Assembly: GCA_002256935.1 (NCBI GenBank)
Contig: NCGL01000012.1
Location: 1-52,389 of the forward strand
Length of the DNA: 52,389 bases
Reading direction: 5' to 3'
Source of the DNA: Bdellovibrio sp. 28-41-41
Lineage (GTDB): Bacteria; Bdellovibrionota; Bdellovibrionia; Bdellovibrionales; Bdellovibrionaceae
The stretch's first letter is position 1. Every line of letters starts with the position of its first letter. Both the position numbers and the translations under genes were made by a program. This document shows, piece after piece, positions 1-7,780 of this stretch. A model generated the notes under the pieces. That model had not been told where the DNA came from. It saw only the letters and a program-made list of their open reading frames with translations, and did no database searches.

Positions 1-1
1 A

Positions 2-238
2 CCGAACGGAATTGTTGTGGATACCCATGTCAGTCGTATCAGTCAGCGTTTAGGTTTAACGAAAAACAAAACGCCTGAAAAGATTGAGCTGGATTTACTA
101 GAGGTTGTTCCCAAAAAGAATTGGATTAAAATTTCCCACCAAATGATTTTCTTAGGACGGCAAATTTGCAAAGCACGCAATCCACAATGTGATGCATGCC
201 CAATGAATCCTATTTGCCCGAAGAACGACTATCAATAA
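2..238 (+). CDS. nth: Endonuclease III, C-terminal part (cut by window edge)
   Basis: Base-excision repair DNA glycosylase/AP lyase acting on oxidised pyrimidines. The reading frame is open from base 2, so the gene starts before the window. The residues GIVVDTHVSRISQRLGL match the conserved segment of the Nth family that carries the catalytic Asp (VDTHV). The C-terminus carries the [4Fe-4S] loop with the spacing C-x6-C-x2-C-x5-C (CKARNPQCDACPMNPIC). The helix-hairpin-helix and catalytic Lys lie upstream, outside the window. The 3' end overlaps the convergent kinase-like gene by 29 bases. The family call is firm; substrate range is inferred from the family. Confidence 0.93.
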   Translation, partial: PNGIVVDTHVSRISQRLGLTKNKTPEKIELDLLEVVPKKNWIKISHQMIFLGRQICKARNPQCDACPMNPICPKNDYQ

Positions 239-1034
239 AACTGATAATACCATCGCGATGATGAATCACACGTTGAATTTCCTTATGACTCATGAATGGA
301 AATGTTATCGATAATTTTTCCGCGTTTATCTGACGCAATTTTTCAACTGTTTTCGGATTAAACGTCTCGATCAATCTATCATTAAAAGGTCCTTTTGTAG
401 ATAGACGCATATTCGTGCCTTTTCTCATGTTCGCCGCTTGGTCAATCAAGAATGGTTTGCTGACGCCATCAATCCAATGAGGACCGTAAATAAAATTACC
501 GGCATGTCGATCTGGATTTTGTAGTAAAACATCAATTACGCGCGCATCAGAAATAAAATAGTCTGCATCAACGTTCCAGTTTTTCTTTTCAACTTTCTTT
601 AATATTTTTGCACCCTTCACAAAATATTGCATGGAACCTTCGTGAAAGAAACGACCATCAATAGTCAGATTATAGCGGTATGCCACCGGCGGAATGTTTT
701 CCATTCCTAAAAGCTTAGCGATTTCATACGCTGCGTATTCCATGGTGACACGATTCCAACCGTCGCCATCACCCGGAAAACGTGGCTTAAATAGCGCCGT
801 AATAACTTGCTTGGTTTTAGGATTCTCTAAAGTCACCAACCACAGCGAATTTCTATTTCCATTCGCACTGAAAGGTTTCACTGAAATTGGAATTCCAATA
901 TAAAGAGTCTCTTCGATAGCTTTTTCTATTTCCATGCGCGACTGTCTAGCATAAAAGGACTTGCACATGACGCTGGTAGCGCCAGATTCCAGCGCTATAA
1001 TAGCAACGCTCAATAAAAACAATATTTTAGTCAT
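210..1034 (-). CDS. Exported FAM20/HipA-like kinase-fold protein
   Basis: About 274 residues, starting at the ATG at 1034 (a GTG at 1046 is also in frame). The N-terminus (MTKILFLLSVAIIALESG) is a typical signal peptide, so the protein should act outside the cytoplasm. The rest resembles the atypical kinase group that includes HipA and FAM20C: ALFKP with the nucleotide-binding Lys (about residue 83), an Ala-rich helix MEYAAYEIAKLLGM with a candidate Glu, the catalytic loop NPDRHAGNFIYG (Asp about 175, Asn about 180) and FLIDQA with the metal-binding Asp (about 198). All catalytic positions appear intact. Substrate unknown. It converges on nth with overlapping ends. The fold call is from motif pattern only; a phosphoinositide-kinase-like or inactive protein is possible. 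Confidence 0.6.
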   Translation of the reverse strand: MTKILFLLSVAIIALESGATSVMCKSFYARQSRMEIEKAIEETLYIGIPISVKPFSANGNRNSLWLVTLENPKTKQVITALFKPRFPGDGDGWNRVTMEYAAYEIAKLLGMENIPPVAYRYNLTIDGRFFHEGSMQYFVKGAKILKKVEKKNWNVDADYFISDARVIDVLLQNPDRHAGNFIYGPHWIDGVSKPFLIDQAANMRKGTNMRLSTKGPFNDRLIETFNPKTVEKLRQINAEKLSITFPFMSHKEIQRVIHHRDGIISFIDSRSSGK

Positions 1035-1328
1035 ACCCCGGCCCACCCAAAAGATTAATACAGGTGCGAGTTGTATGCCACTTTAAGAAATAGCTAAACT
1101 GTCTATATTCTGTCAGGGAAATTTTTCAAAAACGGCCTAAGGGGCCTTCCCATATATCATATAATCCATATCCTTCACTAGCATGCCTTATAGAGTGCCA
1201 ACAACTTTACGGATGGTAACTATACCTGAAATTAATACGGCTGTTAAAAGCCAAATTTGCCGAGTGATTGACGCAAATCCTCCGAAGTCTCTGCCGAAAT
1301 CATCGTCAAACAAAAACCTTTAAACACG

Positions 1329-1546
1329 GAGCGAATCATAAACATCTCTTCTCTTCTGTTCATGGACTTGTAGCTTCTGTGAATAAATCAGCGTATGTTT
1401 CGGCTAAACATGGTTTAATTGATTTATCAAAAACCGTGGCACTTGAAGAGAAGCAACCTTCAAAAACATTCACAGAAGTTTCAGATATCGCAGTAGACAC
1501 AGAATCGTCGCAATCTATGCCTTTACATATGAATAAAATGAATTAG
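1329..1546 (+). pseudogene. Remnant of 3-hydroxybutyrate dehydrogenase (SDR family)
   Basis: Residues SSVHGLVASVNKSAYVSAKHG (about 1356-1417), including the YxxxK catalytic pair, match D-beta-hydroxybutyrate dehydrogenases closely. Immediately upstream the expected RIINISS is encoded in another frame (1332-1352), and the frame break coincides with a 5-bp tandem duplication (ctctt at 1346-1350 and 1351-1355). Downstream, TVALE runs directly into EKQPSKTFTEVSDIA, two segments normally tens of residues apart, so an internal deletion is inferred. The N-terminal Rossmann half is missing. No credible start codon precedes it. A decayed gene is the best reading. Confidence 0.75.
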
Positions 1547-2906
1547 GAATCGTGCTGTCCACTTCACCAAAGCCAGACATCTTAACCGGGTTCACCCATT
1601 CATTTTTTAAAGGCATCGGATTCAAGATCACTTTGCCAACTTCAGACTTCATCGCAAGCTTTTTTGATTTTTCTTCTGGGCCAAAAATAACTACTGAATG
1701 ACCAAATGAACTATTATTCAGCCACTTGGCCATCTCGTGAGAATATTTAACTGCCGTTAAATTATAAATGGGTAACTCCAAGTTCTCTTGGTATAACTCT
1801 GAACAATTAGCCAGATCCGAATAAAATAAGAAATTTTCATTTCCATAAATGATCTTAGCTTCTTCGGACTCAAAACGACCTTTAATTTCTGCCATTTTTT
1901 TCTTTTCAGAATCACGCAAAGGCAAATAGCCAAATTCATCATCTACCGAAGACAACGTGGGCAAATTCAGTAAATACGCGGCTAGTGCTATTTTGAATTC
2001 CTTCTCTAGCGTATCAATTACAAACAATCGTGATGGCGAAAAAACACTACGACCGTTATGCTCAACAAACAATTGGACAATATTTTTCATCTGATTCTTA
2101 AAATCAAAATCACTCAACACACAGACCGCATTCTTACCATTGAAAAATAGCTGATATTTTTTTTCGAGCGTTAACTGATAAGATTTTAATGTGTCGTAAG
2201 AACCCGAGAAAGATAAGTTTCTAACGCCGGGGTGATCGAATAATAGTTTACCTACTGTGTCGCCAGAACCGAATACGAAACCAACCAAGCCTTCTGGCAA
2301 ATCGCAATCTCTCAAAATTTCCTGCCAAATCACGGCACTCAGCGCCGTTTCCGTCGCCGGCTTAATCAGCACGCCATCCTTATGAAAAATCGAGTACAGA
2401 ATGCGCCATCCAATTTCATAAAATGAACTTGCTTTGGGAGTAATGGCACCGACTAAACCTTTAGCACTGGCTACATCAAATTTTTCGGAGTGACTTAAAA
2501 GCTGCTCAAGAATTTGAAGCACCGGTTCAACAGACCACTGCATCTGAAATTTACGGGTTGTTCCTTGAAAATGTCCCTCTAGTCCTGCAATGCCCGATTT
2601 ATTTTCTACAATAATTGATTTAATTTTTTCGAACCGAGTGCGAATTTCATTCACATCCCAATTCTCAATTTTAGCTTGAACTTTCTTAGTTTGCTGAATT
2701 TTCACAATGACCTGAATCGCATCGGCTTCTTTAACATGAAAGGCCAAGGCTGGATTAAAATAACTCATAGTTTTTGCTAATTCCGACACAACGCCACCAT
2801 CGCTGCCGAACGCATAGCCAAGTTCACCTTCGGTCGTAGTTGTCCAAATCGTCATAGGTGATTGAGCTTCGCCCAGTTGGTCAAATAAGTTCTTCAATGA
2901 GTTCAT
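1515..2906 (-). CDS. Aldehyde dehydrogenase-fold protein lacking catalytic residues
   Basis: 463 residues with the aldehyde dehydrogenase layout: KP nucleotide-binding Lys (K182), an FSGS turn (about 233), a GKN segment (about 257) and a C-terminal KMSGFGE resembling the family's k-SG-G ending. At the catalytic loop, where the family has GQxC, this protein reads GRSVF, so the nucleophile Cys is Val288. Where the family has LELGGK the protein reads LFFNGK, so the general base Glu is Phe254. Normal dehydrogenase chemistry is therefore unlikely; a binding, esterase-independent or structural role is inferred. The start codon lies inside a 15-bp inverted repeat and no strong Shine-Dalgarno is visible. 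The 3' end overlaps the decayed hydroxybutyrate dehydrogenase. Confidence 0.72.
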   Translation of the reverse strand: MNSLKNLFDQLGEAQSPMTIWTTTTEGELGYAFGSDGGVVSELAKTMSYFNPALAFHVKEADAIQVIVKIQQTKKVQAKIENWDVNEIRTRFEKIKSIIVENKSGIAGLEGHFQGTTRKFQMQWSVEPVLQILEQLLSHSEKFDVASAKGLVGAITPKASSFYEIGWRILYSIFHKDGVLIKPATETALSAVIWQEILRDCDLPEGLVGFVFGSGDTVGKLLFDHPGVRNLSFSGSYDTLKSYQLTLEKKYQLFFNGKNAVCVLSDFDFKNQMKNIVQLFVEHNGRSVFSPSRLFVIDTLEKEFKIALAAYLLNLPTLSSVDDEFGYLPLRDSEKKKMAEIKGRFESEEAKIIYGNENFLFYSDLANCSELYQENLELPIYNLTAVKYSHEMAKWLNNSSFGHSVVIFGPEEKSKKLAMKSEVGKVILNPMPLKNEWVNPVKMSGFGEVDSTIPNSFYSYVKA

Positions 2907-2935
2907 TATTGTGAATACACAATGAACTCATTGAA
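2893..2935 (-). promoter_or_regulatory. 15-bp perfect inverted repeat over the start codon
   Basis: Bases 2893-2907 and 2921-2935 are perfect 15-bp reverse complements (TTCAATGAGTTCATT / AATGAACTCATTGAA) separated by 13 bases. On the minus strand the proximal arm contains the ATG of the aldehyde dehydrogenase-like gene (2906-2904), so an mRNA hairpin would bury the initiation codon. There is no T-run, so it is not an obvious terminator. A dimeric DNA-binding site is the alternative. Confidence 0.5.
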
Positions 2936-2962
2936 TTAGCAAGAATCTTTTTGGGAAGTTCG

Positions 2963-3124
2963 TTAGGCCGTTTTATCTTTGGGATATTCAACTGCTTTTA
3001 AATTATTCGTGTTTGCGCCTAAGCGTTTTAAGTCTAAAATCAGCTCGGCAATTGCTACGGTACCATATCGAGGACTGATTTTATCATACGGAGTTGGCTC
3101 TGGCAGAAGATAGTGACTCTTCAT
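2963..3124 (-). CDS. Small hypothetical protein, 53 residues
   Basis: An ATG-initiated frame of 53 codons lies between the HIT gene and the aldehyde dehydrogenase-like gene, in the same orientation, 50 bases after the HIT stop. The product is soluble, with a Pro-rich start (LLPEPTPYDK), a Gly-Tyr turn (SPRYGT), an amphipathic helix (AIAELILDLKRLGANTNN) and a charged tail (EYPKDKTA). Composition looks protein-like rather than random. No strong Shine-Dalgarno is visible and the family is not recognised. It could be a genuine small gene co-transcribed with the HIT gene. Confidence 0.45.
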   Translation of the reverse strand: MKSHYLLPEPTPYDKISPRYGTVAIAELILDLKRLGANTNNLKAVEYPKDKTA

Positions 3125-3157
3125 CTGTCTACATATCGGACGAAAAGTGAGGAAGCA

Positions 3158-3175
3158 AAAGTCTATTCAGACTTT
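3158..3175 (-). terminator. Weak hairpin at the end of the HIT gene
   Basis: AAAGTCT and AGACTTT form a 7-bp stem with a 4-base loop across the HIT stop codon. On the minus strand the right arm ends in TTTT before GCTTCC, so it may attenuate transcription weakly. Confidence 0.3.
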
Positions 3176-3572
3176 ATTCGGACTTTAAAAATGAAATAAT
3201 ACCCTTTTGGATCTTTTCCATTTCTTCTGCAGGCAAACGCTTGCCTTTCGTGAAGTCTAGGTCCGCAAGTTTTTTACCAGGTACCAAATGGAGATGAAAA
3301 TGAGGAACCTCAAATCCAATCGTAGCTGTTAAAATACGAGGGGCCTCCGTATATTTCTGAACCGCTTTAGCAATCTTTTGAGCGTTCGATTGAACCTTCA
3401 AAAATATCTCTTCAGGAACGTCGACCCAGTGATCGACTTCTGCCTTAGGCACGACTAACGTATGGCCACGAGTTACCTGATCCAAAGCTAAAAAAGAAAT
3501 CGATTGATCATCTTCAAAAACTTTATAACAAGGCAACTCACCATTTATAATTTTCGTAAAAATGCTAGCCAT
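3174..3572 (-). CDS. HIT family nucleotide hydrolase/transferase
   Basis: 132 residues, the usual size for the Hint branch of the histidine triad family. The active-site triad HFHLHLVP is present near residue 94-101, and the N-terminal signature (SIFTKIINGELPCYKVFEDD followed by an ALD and a GHTLVVPK segment) is typical. These proteins hydrolyse purine nucleoside phosphoramidates or related adenylated compounds in the cytoplasm. The C-terminal 30 residues are charged. A Shine-Dalgarno-like GAGG precedes the ATG at 3572. It follows gltA in the same orientation, separated by a perfect 13-bp hairpin, so partial read-through from gltA is possible. Confidence 0.9.
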   Translation of the reverse strand: MASIFTKIINGELPCYKVFEDDQSISFLALDQVTRGHTLVVPKAEVDHWVDVPEEIFLKVQSNAQKIAKAVQKYTEAPRILTATIGFEVPHFHLHLVPGKKLADLDFTKGKRLPAEEMEKIQKGIISFLKSE

Positions 3573-3594
3573 GATTATTTTCCCTCAGATATTG

Positions 3595-3627
3595 CAGATA
3601 TCAAGATATAGGAAATCTTGATATCTG
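3595..3627 (-). promoter_or_regulatory. 13-bp hairpin between gltA and the HIT gene
   Basis: CAGATATCAAGAT (3595-3607) and ATCTTGATATCTG (3615-3627) are perfect reverse complements around a 7-base loop. It sits 15 bases after the gltA stop. No T-tract follows on the minus strand, so it is better read as an mRNA-stabilising or processing hairpin than as a classical intrinsic terminator. Confidence 0.5.
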
Positions 3628-3641
3628 AACTATAATTCTTA

Positions 3642-4787
3642 TTATCTTTCGTTTACTGGTTTCCAGTGAAGACCCTCTTTACCTTGCCACTTACTGCGTG
3701 GACGGTAAATACGGTTGTTAGCGTATTGTTCAAATGCATGCGCACACCAGCCAGCAATTCTAGATACTGCGAAAATGGGCGTGTAGATGTCAGTAGGAAT
3801 TTTCATCGCGTAATAAACAGTCGCTGAATAGAAATCCACATTCGGCATTAAACCTTTTTCTTTGTTCATAGTATCGTCGATCAACGTCGACATTTGATAC
3901 CATTGAGGTTCACCGATTTTTTGAGTCAATTTTTCAGAAATTTTTCTTAAGATAGCTGCCCGTGGATCGCCGTTTTTGTAAACACGGTGACCAATACCCA
4001 TTACTTTTTCTTTAGCATCTAATGCATCTTTTACGAATTGCTTTGCATTTTCGATGTTGCCGATTTTTTTAAGCATGATCATCACTTGCTCATTCGCACC
4101 ACCATGAAGAGGTCCTTTTAGAGCACCGATCGCTGACACGATCGCTGAATGCAAATCAGATAATGATGAAGCTGTTACGCGAGTCGCGAAGGCAGAACAA
4201 TTTAATTCGTGATCAGCATGCAAGATCAAGCATGTATCAAATACCTTTACAGATTCAGAGTCTGGCTCTTTACCACCACCAAGCATGTACATAAAGTTCC
4301 ATGCGACGCTTTTGCCAGCTACTGGTGCGATTGGATCGCGACCGTTACGGATAGCATCGAAAGCACAAACGATCGTTCCCATTTTACCTGTTAAGCTCAT
4401 CGCTTTACGTTTGTTGGCTTCAACTGACATATCATTCGCATCGGCATCTAAATGCGCACCTAATGAAACAGCTGTACGCAGCCACGCCATTGGGTGAACG
4501 CCTTTATTTGGGATTGTTTTTAAAATTTTGATGTAATCGGCACTTAAAACAGTTTCTTTGTACAAAGCGGATTTGAACGTTTCTAATTCACTTGCGTTAG
4601 GAAGTTTGTTATTCCAGAGCAAATATACCACTTCTTCAAATGTAGAATTTTGAGCCAAATCTTCGATTGTGTAGCCACGAAAATTAAGAGTGTTACCGAC
4701 TATTGAAGAAACTGATGTAGTACATGCTACGATTCCTTCTAAGCCTTTATCCAGTGCGCCTTCAAAAATCTGAACTTCCGTTGCCAT
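3642..4787 (-). CDS. gltA: Citrate synthase
   Basis: Condenses oxaloacetate and acetyl-CoA to citrate at the entry of the TCA cycle. 381 residues, the length of the short (Gram-positive/archaeal-like) type rather than the about 430-residue E. coli type. The catalytic residues are visible: His in GPLHGGANE, His in GIGHRVYKNGDPRA and Asp in NVDFYSATVYY (about residue 318). The C-terminal RPRSKWQGKEG matches the family's end. A GGAAGG Shine-Dalgarno precedes the ATG at 4787. The annotation could also be 2-methylcitrate synthase, which shares these motifs; the absence of other prp genes nearby favours citrate synthase. Confidence 0.93.
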   Translation of the reverse strand: MATEVQIFEGALDKGLEGIVACTTSVSSIVGNTLNFRGYTIEDLAQNSTFEEVVYLLWNNKLPNASELETFKSALYKETVLSADYIKILKTIPNKGVHPMAWLRTAVSLGAHLDADANDMSVEANKRKAMSLTGKMGTIVCAFDAIRNGRDPIAPVAGKSVAWNFMYMLGGGKEPDSESVKVFDTCLILHADHELNCSAFATRVTASSLSDLHSAIVSAIGALKGPLHGGANEQVMIMLKKIGNIENAKQFVKDALDAKEKVMGIGHRVYKNGDPRAAILRKISEKLTQKIGEPQWYQMSTLIDDTMNKEKGLMPNVDFYSATVYYAMKIPTDIYTPIFAVSRIAGWCAHAFEQYANNRIYRPRSKWQGKEGLHWKPVNER

Positions 4788-4837
4788 AATTACCTTCCGA
4801 ATGGATTAAATTTCTATTTTTTAAAGTAACAAAGTCC

Positions 4838-5743
4838 TTACGGAGTCGCAAGTTTAATCACGGGATCCTTGACCTCTGCGACTAGAACAGTAACGTCATA
4901 ATCCATTTCACAACCGTCCAAAAATTTTTCGTTTTGAAAAAGGATTTCGTTTCGCAACTCATGAGTCCCCTTTTTGGGAGACTTACGAATAGTTTCTTTC
5001 AATGCTGTCTCGGGCCATGAAACACCCGCTTTACTTTTGTTGTCCACAATCCCCTGAGTCAGAATCACCAGTCGATCAAATTGATTTAAGGTCGTATGTC
5101 TGGATTGGAACGCAGAATTAAATTTACTGGTCATCGGCCCCTGAGTTTCCGACAGCTCCGTCAAGGTCTCGCGACCTTGAATTTGATGATAAGCATAAAA
5201 ACTGCCCGACCTAGAGTAATTAAATTGGTAGTTTCGTTTATCAATAGTACCCAAAAATAAACTCGCGTTATCCTTATCGCCCAGCATTGGCAAAAGCTCC
5301 GTAAATATCATTTCCAGAATTTTTTCGTTAGAGGTTCCTTTGCGAATTTCTCGAATGGTCGACATTTTTATCAAAATAGAAAGAACTTGGGAAGACACAC
5401 TAAATCCCGAGGCACTCGATAAAAGAATAGAGATCTTTAACTTATCCTGATGCTCAAAAATATCGTAATAATTCCCGCCAAAGCGGTTTCCTGGTAAAAA
5501 CTTGGTACTAAAATCGATCCCCTGAATGATGGGAATACTGGTCGGCTGTAGAAACTTTTGAATATCTTGTGCCAGCGTCAGTTGACCCGATACTTTTAGG
5601 ATCAGTTTTTCGATTTCGCCATTGAGCTGCGTGACTGTTTTTCGATAGGTGAATAACTCGCTGTCTTTTTCTAACAGCTGATTTTCTAGGTCTTTGATTT
5701 TTTCTACTAGATCCCTAATATCCGCGCTCATAGACATAATCAT
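4838..5743 (-). CDS. SpoIIE/RsbU-like PP2C fold without metal ligands
   Basis: About 301 residues: a predicted coiled coil (about 5-55, Glu/Lys/Leu-rich) followed by a SpoIIE-type phosphatase domain. In active members the motif is GGDxYD; here it is GGNYYD (Asn about residue 91). The DxSGHG motif is SASGFS (Asp to Ser, His to Phe), the TDG motif is TQG, and the DDxT motif is YDVTV. Most metal-coordinating Asp residues are therefore replaced, so protein phosphatase activity is unlikely and a partner-binding or regulatory role is inferred. A TTG at 5767 is also in frame but ATG at 5743 (or 5737, 5731) is more likely. It is the last gene of the operon starting at 9822. Confidence 0.68.
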   Translation of the reverse strand: MIMSMSADIRDLVEKIKDLENQLLEKDSELFTYRKTVTQLNGEIEKLILKVSGQLTLAQDIQKFLQPTSIPIIQGIDFSTKFLPGNRFGGNYYDIFEHQDKLKISILLSSASGFSVSSQVLSILIKMSTIREIRKGTSNEKILEMIFTELLPMLGDKDNASLFLGTIDKRNYQFNYSRSGSFYAYHQIQGRETLTELSETQGPMTSKFNSAFQSRHTTLNQFDRLVILTQGIVDNKSKAGVSWPETALKETIRKSPKKGTHELRNEILFQNEKFLDGCEMDYDVTVLVAEVKDPVIKLATP

Positions 5744-5808
5744 AGGAGAAGGCCTCGAAGGCCTCAATCAAATAATCGAAATCAAGACCGCCAGACTATG
5801 AGTCTAAG

Positions 5809-6966
5809 CTACGATTTCAATCGTTCGATTATTTTGATCTCTGCCTCAAACTGTTTAAGGACAAAGGGAGGTATTTTCTTTTTGCTGTCCGGGTCTGTTT
5901 GCAAATCACTTCGATAACCCAACAACTTTTCAAGTCGAGCTCGCATTTGGGACACAATGAATAATGACACAGGATCGTCAATTGTTCTCTCAAGATCCCC
6001 TATCAATCCGGCGTCAGAAACAACCACTTCCTTGTCCTGCTTGGCGGCTGCAAAATGCCCCCATATCATAACTGTTACATAAAGTCCTGCTAACAACAGG
6101 AACACGGTCCCAAGGTAAATCCATTTCAGAACATCCAGTTGGTTATAGGCGCTGCCAAAGCTGACAAACTGGCGACCAATATAAACCAAGACGGCGAATG
6201 AAACTAAATAGCCAGCTATCCATTTCAACAAGCGTCCTAATTTCTTTTGATAATAACTGTCCCAACCACGAACGTGCATGATCAAATAAAGAGTCGTCCC
6301 TAATAGTTCGCCGATAACCATAAACACTAAGCACAAGAACGAAAGCTGCGAATTTAAATATAATAAAAAAGAAACAACAAAAGACCATCCTTGTACCGGT
6401 ATCAAAAATCCCAATATGGTGGCTACCACTAAGATCAAAAGTAAATTGGTAACGGAATCAATCGTGATCCAGAATACGATCTGCGAATCCAAAAGATACT
6501 GCATCATCAAGCCTGAGTTTTTAAAACCAAGCTCCAGAAAGAACAATGTTAAGGCAAAATAAATCAGCGATCTAGAAGCTTGTACAGCCGCTATGTCGCG
6601 CACTTTCGGAAGGTAACTAGATGCCATGGTCGCAAAAGAAATGCCTAGAACTATATAACTGCCAAATTCTAAAAACAAAGCAAAGCATACGAACAACCAG
6701 AAAAAGCTTAACAACGATTGTGAGCTACCAAACAAAAATCGTCTAAAATCCCAAACTTGCGAGCGCCAAAGACGCGATTGATTCACGAACTCTTGACGCC
6801 AGCTCATCGACGCAAATCCAGCGATTACAGACGGCCAAAAAAAGGCGGCTAATTCTTTGCCGGGCTTAATCAGCTGCTGCATTCTGAGCTGAGTTTCTGA
6901 TTTGTTTTTACCAAACTGATGCAATGCCCATAAAATTAGAAATAAATTAATAATAAAAACGTACAT
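5809..6966 (-). CDS. Polytopic membrane protein of unknown function
   Basis: 385 residues. An N-terminal hydrophobic helix (about 2-17) is followed by a polar stretch and then roughly seven further membrane segments between about residues 85 and 310. The last 75 residues are soluble and charged, with an amphipathic helix (SLFIVSQMRARLEKLLGY) and a Lys/Glu-rich end. No known transporter or enzyme motif is seen. GAGGAAG precedes the ATG. It sits 11 bases after rsmJ and 65 bases before the SpoIIE-like gene, so it is probably cotranscribed with both; a membrane partner for the inactive phosphatase is conceivable but unproven. Confidence 0.75.
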   Translation of the reverse strand: MYVFIINLFLILWALHQFGKNKSETQLRMQQLIKPGKELAAFFWPSVIAGFASMSWRQEFVNQSRLWRSQVWDFRRFLFGSSQSLLSFFWLFVCFALFLEFGSYIVLGISFATMASSYLPKVRDIAAVQASRSLIYFALTLFFLELGFKNSGLMMQYLLDSQIVFWITIDSVTNLLLILVVATILGFLIPVQGWSFVVSFLLYLNSQLSFLCLVFMVIGELLGTTLYLIMHVRGWDSYYQKKLGRLLKWIAGYLVSFAVLVYIGRQFVSFGSAYNQLDVLKWIYLGTVFLLLAGLYVTVMIWGHFAAAKQDKEVVVSDAGLIGDLERTIDDPVSLFIVSQMRARLEKLLGYRSDLQTDPDSKKKIPPFVLKQFEAEIKIIERLKS

Positions 6967-6977
6967 ACGTTACTTCC

Positions 6978-7766
6978 TCATTTGTAATTTTCGTAAATAT
7001 CGAATCGAAGTAGTTTAGATTCAAAAGCATTCGTCGGTTTAAATCCGATCGGTTCCGCATAAGCAGGTCGCTTGACGACAATACGACTTCCCGTTTTCAT
7101 CAAAGTGTCCAATAAATCTGCGGCATCGGCATCACCGCCAACAAGCTGACGAAACAATACCATTTCCTGTTTAGGCAATGCCGACTTTACTTTGTCTGGG
7201 AACATGGGATCAAAATAAATACAGTCAAAATCGTCTCTGGAAATAGATTGCACGAACATTTTGGCATCCGCAAATTTAAAGTCGACGTTTCGTTTTTTCA
7301 GATATTCAGATCGCTCTTTAGCGTGGCTCAACAGCGTGTAAAGCAGTGGGTTTCGTTCCACAGCCGTCACATTATGTCCATGCTGAGATAGAAAAATGGA
7401 ATCAATAGCCAACCCTGCCGATACATCGAGAACGTTCTTACGATTCTGCCCGATGGCACGCAAGAACGGATCTTTAGCGATGACTTTGCGATTGTAATTG
7501 ATTTTATCATTATCGAAATCAATTCGAATTCTGCGTTTCTGAGCATCGAACAATTCCAATTGGCCATCGTGTTGAATCAATAAAAAATCAAATGGCGTCG
7601 CTTCCAAACGCGCATCAATCTGCGCATAAATTTCCTTAGTCTTCAAGCCTACAAATGAAAAGGTCAGATTCTCGGTGATTAATTGATAGAACGGTTTTAG
7701 AAACTCAGTGATCTGTGCTTGCGTATTTGATTCATCATGCAGAAAATAAACCGTAACTGGATTCAT
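6978..7766 (-). CDS. rsmJ: 16S rRNA m2G1516 methyltransferase RsmJ-like
   Basis: 262 residues, class I SAM methyltransferase. The SAM site is NVLDVSAGLAIDSIFL, the following acidic strand is VTAVERNPLLYTLL, and the catalytic-region motif YFDPMFPDKVKSALPKQEM is highly characteristic of RsmJ, as is VVKRPAY near the C-terminus. RsmJ methylates N2 of G1516 in the small-subunit rRNA. The N-terminal 100 residues are the variable RsmJ domain. It starts 14 bases after the UbiA-like gene; the link to prenyl genes is positional only. Confidence 0.85.
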   Translation of the reverse strand: MNPVTVYFLHDESNTQAQITEFLKPFYQLITENLTFSFVGLKTKEIYAQIDARLEATPFDFLLIQHDGQLELFDAQKRRIRIDFDNDKINYNRKVIAKDPFLRAIGQNRKNVLDVSAGLAIDSIFLSQHGHNVTAVERNPLLYTLLSHAKERSEYLKKRNVDFKFADAKMFVQSISRDDFDCIYFDPMFPDKVKSALPKQEMVLFRQLVGGDADAADLLDTLMKTGSRIVVKRPAYAEPIGFKPTNAFESKLLRFDIYENYK

Positions 7767-7780
7767 ACGGCTGCCATCAA

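Noticed and set aside
1047..1328. GGCCTAAGGGGCC hairpin near 1135 as a terminator
   Set aside because: The stem is only four base pairs and no T-run follows.
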